Below, one piece after another: positions 5,840 through 13,031 of a DNA stretch of 14,498 nucleotides; position 1 is the first letter of the stretch; each line of letters opens with the position of its first letter. This DNA is from JBIOUF01 sp044866695 (GTDB taxonomy: Bacteria; Actinomycetota; Actinomycetes; Propionibacteriales; Nocardioidaceae). Location of the stretch: contig JBIOUF010000094.1 in assembly GCA_044866695.1 (NCBI GenBank), positions 1 through 14,498 on the forward strand, given 5' to 3'. The position numbers and the translations under genes were made by a program. Under the pieces are notes generated by a model. The model made no database searches. It saw only the letters and a list, made by a program, of their open reading frames with translations, and had not been told where the DNA came from.

Positions 5840-7978
5840 TCAGAACTGGACGTTGACCGGCTCCTCCGGGGACTCGTCGGTGACCTGCGGGCCGATCCCG
5901 AGCTTCTCCAGGATCCGCTTCTCCAGCTCGTCGGCGAGGTCGGGGTTGTCGCGGAGGAACGCGCGGGCGTTCTCCTTGCCCTGGCCCAGCTGGTCGCCCT
6001 CGTAGGTGTACCAGGCACCGGCCTTGCGGACCAGGCCGACCTCGACGCCCACGTCGATCAGGCCGCCCTCCCGGCTGATCCCCTGGCCGTACATGATGTC
6101 GAACTCGGCCTGCTTGAACGGCGGCGCGACCTTGTTCTTCACCACCTTGACCCTGGTCCGGTTGCCGACCATCTCCTGGCCGTCCTTGAGCGTCTCGATC
6201 CGCCGCACGTCCAGCCGAACCGAGGAGTAGAACTTCAGCGCCCGCCCGCCGGTGGTCGTCTCGGGGCTGTTGTGCACCATGACGCCGTTGGCGAAGTAGT
6301 TGTGGCAGCCCTCGACCTCGATGTCGTAGCGCGGCTGCCGTCTGGTCTGCTTTCGCTCGACCGCAAGAACCGGCATCGGCACGAGCCGGTTCACCGGCTC
6401 TGTGAGCTGCGTCTCGAGAGCGAACTGGCCCCGTAGTCGAGGAAGCAGCTTGTACTCCATCGACGGGTGGACGTACGGGGCGACGATCTCGAGGAACCTG
6501 GCCGTCGACGCGGTGGAGAAACAGAGGAACGAGACGTTGCGCGCCCCTACCAGCCGAATCCGGACGTCGAGGCCGAACTCGTCGCGAAGGTAGCCGAGCA
6601 CGCGCTGACGAGAGCCCTCGGACAAGCCCTCGACACAGATCTCGACGCGCCCGCTGCCGCCTCCCGTGCGTCGTTGCCGCCCCTTGGACCGGAGAGTGAA
6701 GGTGCCGTCGTCCATGTACCAGATGGCGAGCGCCAACGGGGTCAGCGCCTTGAGGTACTCCGAGGTGATCGTCTTTCTCCCATCCCCCATGTAGACAACG
6801 CGTCGCAGCTCGTTGAGCTCTGCGAGTGGCTCGAGATCGTAGAAGCAGGCGTCCTTGGAGCTCTGGCTCTTGCTCACCTCGACGTTGTCGAAAAGGGACG
6901 CCTTCCAGTCGCCGTATGCCTTCTGCTCGACGCCATGTCCCCATCGCAACCGCGCCGCGTGCCCGTTGGTGTCGGGTGACAGCGCACTGTCTCCCATGAG
7001 GCCGCCGAGGGCTACCTGCCACTGCTGGTCGGAGAGGTGATGCGAAACCGTCTCCATCACGCGGTCGCCCGCAACGAGCTCACCGGCCTCCCGCCATCCG
7101 CCCGGCGTACGCACGAGGTGGTTCGGAGTGACGGAGAAGCCGATCTGTCCACCGCCTCCCATGGGGCTGGCTACGGTGAGATGCAGGAAGTGCTCGGTCG
7201 GACCATTGTCGAACCAGTTGACCACCTTGCGGGGCACGACAGCCTCTGTGCCTGGGTCGTAGGACAGGACCTCGACAGGGAGCTTGTCCGTGACGATCTT
7301 CTTGATCGGCAGCTGGGTGCCATCTGCTAGCGAGACCCGGGTGTCCCCCGAGAGGCACCCGAACATGACTCCGATCTTCTCCCGCAGCTGGTTGATGAAG
7401 ATCGCGGTGGTGCCGGACTGGCTGAGCGCGCCGGTCATCTTGCGCAGCGCCTGGCTCATCAGCCGGGCCTGCAGGCCGACGTGGCTGTCGCCCATCTCCC
7501 CCTCGATCTCGGCGCGGGGCACCAGGGCGGCGACGGAGTCGATGACGACCAGGTCCAGCGCGCCGGAGCGGACCAGCATGTCGGCGATCTCCAGCGCCTG
7601 CTCCCCGGAGTCGGGCTGGGAGACCAGCAGGGCGTCGGTGTCGACGCCGAGGGACTTGGCGTAGTCGGGGTCGAGGGCGTGCTCGGCGTCGATGAACGCG
7701 ACGATGCCGCCGGCGCGCTGGGCGTTGGCGACCGCGTGCAGGGCCACCGTGGTCTTGCCGGAGGACTCCGGCCCGTAGATCTCCACGACCCGCCCGCGGG
7801 GCAGGCCGCCGATGCCGAGCGCGATGTCGAGGGAGATCGCCCCGGTGGGGATCACCTCCAGCGGCGCGCGGGTCTCGTCGCCGAGGCGCATCACCGACCC
7901 CTTGCCGAACTGCCGGTCGATGTTGGCCAGGGCGGTCTCCAGCGCCTTGTCCCGGTCTCCAGCTGCCATGGAAGCCAT
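5840..7978 (-). CDS. recA: RecA recombinase precursor with an intein
   Basis: RecA forms filaments on single-stranded DNA, drives homologous strand exchange and triggers LexA self-cleavage. The 712-residue precursor carries an N-extein (1-207), a 363-residue intein (208-570) and a C-extein (571-712). Splicing would give a 349-residue RecA of normal size. Extein features are the N-terminal ALETALANIDRQFGKGSVMRLGD, Walker A GPESSGKTT (69-77), Walker B LDLVVIDSVAAL (141-152), L1/L2 region residues, and an acidic C-terminus. The insertion falls within the highly conserved stretch GVMFG/SPETTTGG. Start: an ATG at 7978, with a second ATG at 7969 giving MAAGDRDKA, which looks more like relatives. 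Neither has a clear Shine-Dalgarno sequence. recX follows at 7 nt. An SOS box lies about 155 bp upstream. Confidence 0.96.
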   Translation of the reverse strand: MASMAAGDRDKALETALANIDRQFGKGSVMRLGDETRAPLEVIPTGAISLDIALGIGGLPRGRVVEIYGPESSGKTTVALHAVANAQRAGGIVAFIDAEHALDPDYAKSLGVDTDALLVSQPDSGEQALEIADMLVRSGALDLVVIDSVAALVPRAEIEGEMGDSHVGLQARLMSQALRKMTGALSQSGTTAIFINQLREKIGVMFGCLSGDTRVSLADGTQLPIKKIVTDKLPVEVLSYDPGTEAVVPRKVVNWFDNGPTEHFLHLTVASPMGGGGQIGFSVTPNHLVRTPGGWREAGELVAGDRVMETVSHHLSDQQWQVALGGLMGDSALSPDTNGHAARLRWGHGVEQKAYGDWKASLFDNVEVSKSQSSKDACFYDLEPLAELNELRRVVYMGDGRKTITSEYLKALTPLALAIWYMDDGTFTLRSKGRQRRTGGGSGRVEICVEGLSEGSRQRVLGYLRDEFGLDVRIRLVGARNVSFLCFSTASTARFLEIVAPYVHPSMEYKLLPRLRGQFALETQLTEPVNRLVPMPVLAVERKQTRRQPRYDIEVEGCHNYFANGVMVHNSPETTTGGRALKFYSSVRLDVRRIETLKDGQEMVGNRTRVKVVKNKVAPPFKQAEFDIMYGQGISREGGLIDVGVEVGLVRKAGAWYTYEGDQLGQGKENARAFLRDNPDLADELEKRILEKLGIGPQVTDESPEEPVNVQF
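6269..7357 (-). other. RecA intein with LAGLIDADG homing endonuclease
   Basis: This in-frame protein-splicing element covers residues 208-570 of the precursor. Splicing residues are present: Cys1 (CLSGDTRV), block B TPNH (intein 77-80), a block F with CHNYFANG (351-358), the C-terminal His362-Asn363, and Ser as the first C-extein residue. Between them are two dodecapeptide motifs, ALGGLMGDSAL (116-126) and LALAIWYMDDGTF (208-220), each keeping its acidic residue (Asp123; Asp216/217), so the endonuclease may be active. The site GVMFG/SPET matches, from memory, the RecA-b position used in Mycobacterium leprae, not the M. tuberculosis site; opening residues such as VLSYDP and VPRKVVNWF resemble that intein. 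Codons such as CTA, GCA, GAT, AAT and GTA are commoner than in the exteins, a sign of transfer. Confidence 0.95.
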
Positions 7979-8123
7979 CCCGTCTGCTCGTTCGTCGCCC
8001 GCGCCGGTCAGGGCCCGGCCGACGACCTGGTGAGTGCGTCGCCTGCGAACCTAGGGAGGCCGACCGACGGTTTCGAACCGGGACGCGGAGCCTGTGGACG
8101 AACCGGCGGACGGCGACGCGATC

Positions 8124-8146
8124 ACCCTAGCCCGAACACGTGTTCG
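8124..8146 (-). promoter_or_regulatory. SOS (LexA) box and -10-like element upstream of recA
   Basis: CGAACACGTGTTCG (8133-8146) is a perfect 14-bp palindrome of the actinobacterial LexA type, CGAAC-N4-GTTCG. On the - strand it is followed after 3 nt by TAGGGT (8129-8124), a plausible -10, so bound LexA would cover the promoter spacer. No good -35 is visible. Transcription would start near 8117, leaving a leader of about 138 nt before recA. The box lies after the end of the exporter gene, so it serves recA-recX, not the peptide operon. Confidence 0.85.
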
Positions 8147-8260
8147 AGCCGGGCCGACACGCGCGAGGCGACGGCGCCCCGGCAGATTGTGTCCGATGAC
8201 CGCAGCTCGCGGCGGCGTGTCGGTGCGGTCTGGGGCCACAACGGGCACATCGTGCAGGCA

Positions 8261-8279
8261 TCGGCCACAACCAGGCCGA
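8261..8279 (-). terminator. Weak hairpin after the exporter gene
   Basis: TCGGCC (8261-8266) pairs with GGCCGA (8274-8279) around a 7-nt loop, starting 14 nt after the exporter stop codon on the - strand. No T tract follows. It could help end the peptide operon before recA, but some read-through into recA would be expected. Confidence 0.3.
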
Positions 8280-8293
8280 CGGCGGCACCGGGC

Positions 8294-10015
8294 TCAGCCG
8301 ACGGCCGGGACCGGAGCGACGAGCTCGCCGAACAGGTCGTGGAACAGCGGGTCGCCGCGGGCGAGGTCCGAAGCCGACCCCACGGCGCGGACCCGGCCGG
8401 CGTCGAGCAGCACCACCCGGTCGGCGTCGGCCACCAGTCCCCCGCGGTGGGCGACCGCGACCACGGTGCACCGGCCGCGCAGGCCGGCGAGGGTCTCGCG
8501 GAGCGCGCGGTCGTTGGCGGCGTCGAGCTGGGAGGTGGCCTCGTCCAGCAGCAGCACGTCGGGGTCGCGGAGCAGGGCCCGGGCGAGGGCCAGCCGCTGC
8601 CGCTCCCCGCCCGAGAGCTGCGCCCCCCGCGGGCCGACCCGGGTGCCGAGCCCGTGCGGCAGGCGGGAGACCAGGTCCTCGAGCCGGGTGGCCCGCAGCA
8701 CCGCGGCCACCTGGTCGGCCGTGGCGCCGGGCGTGGCGTAGGCGAGATTGTCTTGCACCGTGCCGTCGAGGACCGGGGCGTCCTGCTCGACGTACCCGAC
8801 CCGACGGCGGACGGCGGCCCGGGAGGTCCCGGAGAGCGGGCGGCCACCGACGTCGACCCGCCCGCCCTGCGGGTCGTGGAACCGCATGAGCAGCGACAGC
8901 ACCGTCGACTTCCCCGCGCCCGACGGGCCCACCAGCACCGTGAGCCCTCCGGGCACGGCCTCGAACGACGCGCCGCGCAGGCTCGCCGGCCGTCCCGGGT
9001 GCCCGAACCACACGTCCCGCAGCCGCACCGGCGCCACGGCCTGCCGAGGCGGGTCCGGCGGGCCGGCGCCGCCCAGGTCCTCCACGGCCAGGGCCAGCAC
9101 GCCCTCGACCCGGTCCACCGCCGCCAGCCCGGACTGGAGCGACGCCGCCGCCAGCGCGAGGGAGGAGACCGGCTCGGCGAGGAAGAAGACGTAGAGCAGG
9201 AAGGCCGTCAGCGCGGGGACGCCGAGCTCGCCGCGGGCGACCATGACCCCGCCGGCACCGAGCACGGCGAGGACCGGCAGGTGGAACGCCAGCGCCGTCC
9301 CGACGCCGCCGAGCGCGGTGAACCGGGCGGCCCGGGCGCCGGCCCGGTACGCCGCCCGGGCCGCCCGCTCCGCGGCGGCGGCCTCCCGGTCCTCCGCGCC
9401 GGAGGCCTTGACGGTGCGCGCCGCGCCGAGCACCCGGTCCAGCACGGCAGCGAGCTCGCCGACGCCCGCCTGTGCCGCGACCGTCGCGCCGCGCAACCGG
9501 GGCAGGGCGACCAGCAGCAGGAGCGAGGAGGCCACGACGGCGAGCACGGTCACCACCGCGAGCCTGGCCTCGAGAGCGACCATCAGCCCCACCGTGAGGA
9601 CGACTCCCAGCGCGCCGGTCACCAGGTCGACCAGCCCCCGCGTCGAGGCGGCCTTCAGCAGTGCGACGTCGGCGGTCGCCCGCGAGACCAGGTCCGCGGG
9701 CGGCAGCCGGTCGAGGTCCTCGACCCGCAGCCGGGTGAGCCGGAGCGCGAGGTCGCGCCGCGCCGCCAGGACGACCCGCTCGCCGGCCAGCTCGACCAGC
9801 CACAGTCCCAGCCCGCCGAGCGTCGCGGCGGCGACGACGAGCAGCACCAGTGCCAGCACGGGCCCGCCGACCGGCCGTCCGTCGGACACCCGGTCGAGGA
9901 CGACGTGGACGACCCTCGGCTGAGCCAGGCCGGCGGCGGTCGCGCCGAGCCCCAGGACCAGCGCGAGCAGCAGCACCGCCCGGCATCCCGCGGCGTACCC
10001 GAGCAGGCGGGTCAC
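8294..10015 (-). CDS. One-piece ABC exporter, probable transporter of the modified peptide
   Basis: This is a type I ABC exporter half-transporter of 573 residues, with the membrane domain (about 10-300, hydrophobic segments near 13-31, 52-75, 130-170, 240-260 and 268-295) fused to an ATPase domain. ATPase motifs are Walker A GPSGAGKST (363-371), Q-loop Gln411, signature LSGGE (467-471), Walker B DVLLLDE (486-492) and His523. It should act as a homodimer. There is no N-terminal C39 peptidase domain, so it does not itself cut a leader. It is the last gene of the peptide operon: its GTG overlaps the oxygenase stop as GTGA. By context it exports the azole peptide and may give self-protection. 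The substrate is inferred; a lipid or drug exporter cannot be ruled out from the protein alone. Confidence 0.88.
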   Translation of the reverse strand: MTRLLGYAAGCRAVLLLALVLGLGATAAGLAQPRVVHVVLDRVSDGRPVGGPVLALVLLVVAAATLGGLGLWLVELAGERVVLAARRDLALRLTRLRVEDLDRLPPADLVSRATADVALLKAASTRGLVDLVTGALGVVLTVGLMVALEARLAVVTVLAVVASSLLLLVALPRLRGATVAAQAGVGELAAVLDRVLGAARTVKASGAEDREAAAAERAARAAYRAGARAARFTALGGVGTALAFHLPVLAVLGAGGVMVARGELGVPALTAFLLYVFFLAEPVSSLALAAASLQSGLAAVDRVEGVLALAVEDLGGAGPPDPPRQAVAPVRLRDVWFGHPGRPASLRGASFEAVPGGLTVLVGPSGAGKSTVLSLLMRFHDPQGGRVDVGGRPLSGTSRAAVRRRVGYVEQDAPVLDGTVQDNLAYATPGATADQVAAVLRATRLEDLVSRLPHGLGTRVGPRGAQLSGGERQRLALARALLRDPDVLLLDEATSQLDAANDRALRETLAGLRGRCTVVAVAHRGGLVADADRVVLLDAGRVRAVGSASDLARGDPLFHDLFGELVAPVPAVG

Positions 10016-10761
10016 CCTGGCTCACCGCCCGGGTCGTCCCCGACCGCGCCGTAGTGCGCCGCGATGGAGTAGCGCACCCAGTCCCGGGACCGCACCGGGG
10101 AGACGTGGTGCATGTAGCCGGGGCTGATCCGCAGCAGAGCCAGGTGCCCGCCGACCGGCGCCAGGACCACGCTCTCCCCGCTCGGCGGCTCGACGACGAG
10201 CTCGCCGCCGCGGCCGGGCTCCCAGCCGCGGCTGAGGAACAGCACGATCCCGAAGCGGCGCCGCTCGAAGGTGTCGGAGTGCCGACGCAGGTACTGGCGC
10301 CGCCGGTACCTCGCGACGTCCTGCGACCGCAGCTCCAGCGGCTCGCCGTAGGCCGCGCTGAAGGCGGCGGCCACGCGCATGTCGCCCAGCCCCGCCACCA
10401 CGCCTCGGAGCAGCGGCGGCCACGACGGCTCCCGCAGGTTGTCGATGTTCACGGTGCGGTGGGTGGGCGTGGCCAGCCCGAACTGCTCCGGGGTGACCTG
10501 GCGGGCCCGCGAGCTGGTCGTGCGCACCCAGCACTCGGTGGCCCAGCCGTCCGCGCCGGAGAGCTCCTCGGCCAGGGGCGTGGTGACTCCGGCGGGCAGC
10601 AGCGGGACCTGCGCGGCGCAGGTGCCGTCCTCCCCGGGCAGGGAGGCCACTACGTCGAGCACGGCGGGCGCGGTCAGGGCGTGGACGAGGGTCTCCCGCA
10701 CCTGCTCGGGAGCCGGGCGCACCGACGGCCTGGCCCCTGCCGGGGCGACGCGGCCGCTCAT
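10012..10761 (-). CDS. 2-Oxoglutarate/Fe(II)-dependent oxygenase, prolyl-hydroxylase-like, in the LAP operon
   Basis: The 249-residue protein has the jelly-roll signature of 2OG-Fe(II) oxygenases, closest in pattern to the prolyl 4-hydroxylase/EGL-nine class. It has an HxD pair at His161 and Asp163 (YLRRHSDTF), a distal His at 219 (YMHHVSPV; His218 is the alternative), and Arg230 in RYSIAAHY to bind the 2OG carboxylate. FGIVLFLSRGWEPGRGGEL (170-188) is the usual strand between the metal ligands. The first 100 residues have no motif I recognise. The ATG overlaps the YcaO gene stop as ATGA, and its own stop overlaps the exporter start. Tight coupling makes the peptide, or one of its partners, the likely substrate. 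The residue it oxidises, and whether it hydroxylates or desaturates, cannot be read from sequence. Confidence 0.85.
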   Translation of the reverse strand: MSGRVAPAGARPSVRPAPEQVRETLVHALTAPAVLDVVASLPGEDGTCAAQVPLLPAGVTTPLAEELSGADGWATECWVRTTSSRARQVTPEQFGLATPTHRTVNIDNLREPSWPPLLRGVVAGLGDMRVAAAFSAAYGEPLELRSQDVARYRRRQYLRRHSDTFERRRFGIVLFLSRGWEPGRGGELVVEPPSGESVVLAPVGGHLALLRISPGYMHHVSPVRSRDWVRYSIAAHYGAVGDDPGGEPG

Positions 10762-12998
10762 GACGCGATCGGCATGGGGTTGAGCCGGTCCTCGGTCAGC
10801 GGCCGGTCCAGCCAGCCCAGCGCTACCGGGACGTCGTACAGGCGCCCCGGGGCGTAGCGGGACCAGAAGTGCCGCAGCCCGGGCACCACGACCTTGGCCG
10901 CCGCCACACCGAGGTCCGGACGGCTCTGGTCGACCACGAGCAGGTCCATGCCCCGGCGCGCGACCAGGTCGGCGCACCACCGGACGTCGGCGACCAGGTC
11001 GTCGCCGCCCCGGCGTTCGAGCTCGCCGAGCCGGCGCGCTGGGGCCTCGGGGTCGGGAAGCAGGTAGTCCAGCCCGGCCATCGAGGTCTGGGCGTACCAC
11101 GTCGCGTTGTCCGGGTCGCCCTCGAAGTCGCCGTCCGCCTGCTCCACCAGGGCGAGCATCTGGGTCAGCTCGGTGACCGCACGGGAGAGCGCGACGTCCG
11201 GGTCGAGGTGGCAGCCATAGCCCTGGATCACCATCGGCGCCCCCTCTCCGGTGCGGGCCGACACCGCGACGAGGGAGCAGATGCCGAGGTCGGTCGTGAC
11301 GTCCAGGACCCACAGCGACCGGCCACGTGCGGCGTACTCGCGCCGCACCGCTTGCAGGTACGCGTCCTCGATCGTGTCGAGGTCGACCTGTGGGCGCCGG
11401 GCGCGGTTGTACCACCACAGCGCGACCGAGTCCCGCTCGACCAGCTCCAGGAACCCTTGCAGGACGGCCTCCTCCAACGTGCTGCCGCTCGCGGAGCCGT
11501 TGGAGTCAGCTCGACAGAAATAGTGGTCTGCCGGCTGGGGGTAGTTGTAGAAGCAGTACGCCGTCGGCAGGTGCCGCACCGAGCCGTCGACGAACGACCG
11601 CGCCGGCGTCCACTCGACCTCGCGGTCCGGGACGAACCGCATCGGCACGAAGGCGTACTCGGAGTGAGCGGCGTTCCACTCCTCGCGGGTCGCGTACTGG
11701 TGCTCGCTGACCTGCAGCAGCTCCTCCGGGTGGACCGCGGTGGGCAGTGCGGCGTACGTCGAGGTGACCCGCTCCTCCGCCCCGGTGAACAGCCCGCTGT
11801 ACCGCTCCAGCGCCTCCCCCACCGCGCTGGCGCGGGCCTGCAGGTCGGTCCGGCCCTTGCCGGCGCTGGTCGGCTCCAGCCCCCGCAGCAGCGAGCGCAG
11901 GTCCGCGCCGTAGCGGCCGAAGGGATGGTTGGCGGCGTACACGTGCAGCAGGTCGCTGCCGGTCTCGTGCCTGCGCAGCGACGACACCACCCCGGTGATC
12001 GGGCTGACCTGCCGCTCCAGGCGGGCCAGGGTGGTCTCGGCCTGCTCGACCCGGTGGCCGCCGTCGGACGTGGCCAGCTTCGGCTGGGGGGTGGCGGACA
12101 GCCGCGGCGCCGTGCGCAGCACGAGGGGCTCGCCGCAGGCCGGGCACTGAGGCCGCCTGGTGAGCAGATGCCGCGTCGTGGCGGCCTCACCGTGGTCGAT
12201 GCTCACCACCACGCCGTCCAGCTCGCTGTGCCCGGTGGCGATCCTGGTGGCGACCTGGGTGGCCGCCAGGCCGAGCGCGGTCGTAGCGGTCGAGGGCAGC
12301 CGAGCCGCAGCGCGCCCGGTGTGGCCGGGCTCCCGGAGCCGGTCCAGCGCGTCCAGCGGCCGGTTCGCGCCGAGCCGGTCCGCCAGGCAGCGCCAGCAGC
12401 CGGTCTCGCCCGGCACGAAGACCGGACCGACCCAGCTCTCCGCGCCGCCCGGCCGGACCAGCAGCCAGGGCGTCCCGGCGGCGAGCGCCGTTCGGTTGCG
12501 CTCGCCGAGCGCGGGGTCGAGGTAGTCGTCGGCCACGACGACCCGCAGGTCGGCGTCGCGGTCCTCGGCCGACCCGTCGACAACGGCGACCCCGGTCTCG
12601 GTGAGCACGGCGGACAGGGCGGCGAAGGCCGGGGCGCCGGCGTGCAGCGCCACCGTGGCGCCCGCCAGTCCTGCCGCAGCGGAGGAGCCGGACGTGCCGA
12701 CGGTCGCCCAGTAGGCGGCCTGCTCGGCGGGCAGCCGGCCGGCGTCGCCTCCCGCGTCGTCGAGCAGCCCGCGCCGCTCCATCCGGCCGAGGGCGGCTCG
12801 GACCTGGAGGGCGGAGAGGTCGGGGCGGAGCAGCTCGAGCAGCTCGGACACGCCGCGGGTGCCGTCCAGGAGGGGAACCAGCCGGAGGTAGAGGTCGCCG
12901 CGTAGGGCGGTGGACCCGCGCTCCCCGACGAGGTAGACGGCCTCCGGCGGAGCCACCGTGACGGTGTACGCAGAGCTGATCCTCGGTTTGGTCATCAT
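10758..12998 (-). CDS. Fused TOMM cyclodehydratase (leader-binding/E1-like + YcaO)
   Basis: This enzyme converts Cys, Ser or Thr of a precursor peptide to azolines using ATP. The 746 residues run as follows. A PqqD-like leader-recognition winged helix covers about 10-85 (LYLRLVPLLDGTRGVSELLELL). An E1-like domain covers about 100-300, with a Cys4 zinc site at Cys201/Cys204 (CWRC) and Cys285/Cys288 (CPAC). The YcaO domain covers about 315-746. Its ATP/Mg2+ site shows GKGRTDLQARASAVGEALERYSG-type residues (Glu395, Glu398), DSNGSASG (498-505), Glu510, Glu518 and ERD (521-523), and QGYG (592-595). The C-terminus NPMPIAS keeps only part of the usual Pro-rich PxPxP end. No TfuA gene is near, so thioamide chemistry is less likely. 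The ATG at 12998 has AAGGAG 10 nt upstream. The stop overlaps the oxygenase start. Confidence 0.93.
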   Translation of the reverse strand: MMTKPRISSAYTVTVAPPEAVYLVGERGSTALRGDLYLRLVPLLDGTRGVSELLELLRPDLSALQVRAALGRMERRGLLDDAGGDAGRLPAEQAAYWATVGTSGSSAAAGLAGATVALHAGAPAFAALSAVLTETGVAVVDGSAEDRDADLRVVVADDYLDPALGERNRTALAAGTPWLLVRPGGAESWVGPVFVPGETGCWRCLADRLGANRPLDALDRLREPGHTGRAAARLPSTATTALGLAATQVATRIATGHSELDGVVVSIDHGEAATTRHLLTRRPQCPACGEPLVLRTAPRLSATPQPKLATSDGGHRVEQAETTLARLERQVSPITGVVSSLRRHETGSDLLHVYAANHPFGRYGADLRSLLRGLEPTSAGKGRTDLQARASAVGEALERYSGLFTGAEERVTSTYAALPTAVHPEELLQVSEHQYATREEWNAAHSEYAFVPMRFVPDREVEWTPARSFVDGSVRHLPTAYCFYNYPQPADHYFCRADSNGSASGSTLEEAVLQGFLELVERDSVALWWYNRARRPQVDLDTIEDAYLQAVRREYAARGRSLWVLDVTTDLGICSLVAVSARTGEGAPMVIQGYGCHLDPDVALSRAVTELTQMLALVEQADGDFEGDPDNATWYAQTSMAGLDYLLPDPEAPARRLGELERRGGDDLVADVRWCADLVARRGMDLLVVDQSRPDLGVAAAKVVVPGLRHFWSRYAPGRLYDVPVALGWLDRPLTEDRLNPMPIAS

Positions 12999-13008
12999 GA
13001 CAAGAGGT

Positions 13009-13014
13009 CTCCTT
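13009..13014 (-). promoter_or_regulatory. Ribosome binding site of the YcaO gene
   Basis: On the - strand AAGGAG lies 10 nt before the first of two adjacent ATG codons (12998 and 12995). The shorter spacing favours the first ATG. It shows independent initiation after the 33-nt gap behind sagB. Confidence 0.75.
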
Positions 13015-13031
13015 GGTCGGTCTCTTCTGTC

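Noticed and set aside
5833..6018. Extending RecX upstream to an ATG at 6018.
   Set aside because: The added 62 residues overlap the conserved recA C-terminus in another frame and are Ser/Arg/Thr filler. The ATG at 5832, 7 nt after the recA stop, fits the usual recA-recX layout.
8068..8080. CGGTTTCGAACCG in the recA leader as a second LexA box.
   Set aside because: It lacks the 4-nt spacer between GAAC and GTTC half-sites and is only an imperfect palindrome. The box at 8133-8146 fits far better.
8127..8261. A 44-codon - strand frame between the exporter and recA with six Cys, considered as the LAP precursor.
   Set aside because: It has no ribosome binding site, uses codons such as AGA, TGT and CCT that are unusual here, overlaps the recA SOS box and -10, and shows no leader/core layout. 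A 42-codon frame in another register over the same region (8122-8250) fails in the same way.
7481..10054. An 857-codon + strand open frame crossing recA, the leader and the exporter.
   Set aside because: It runs antisense through two recognised genes and the recA regulatory region. Its translation is rich in Gly, Arg, Gln and His with no recognisable fold.
10762..11418. Starting the oxygenase gene further upstream at 11418.
   Set aside because: That extension would lie antisense-register within the YcaO coding sequence. The ATG at 10761, overlapping the YcaO stop as ATGA, is the natural coupled start.
10869..12905. A long + strand open frame (678 codons) opposite the YcaO gene.
   Set aside because: It is antisense to a gene with clear motifs. 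Long stop-free antisense frames are expected at this G+C content, and the translation is low-complexity with no domain.
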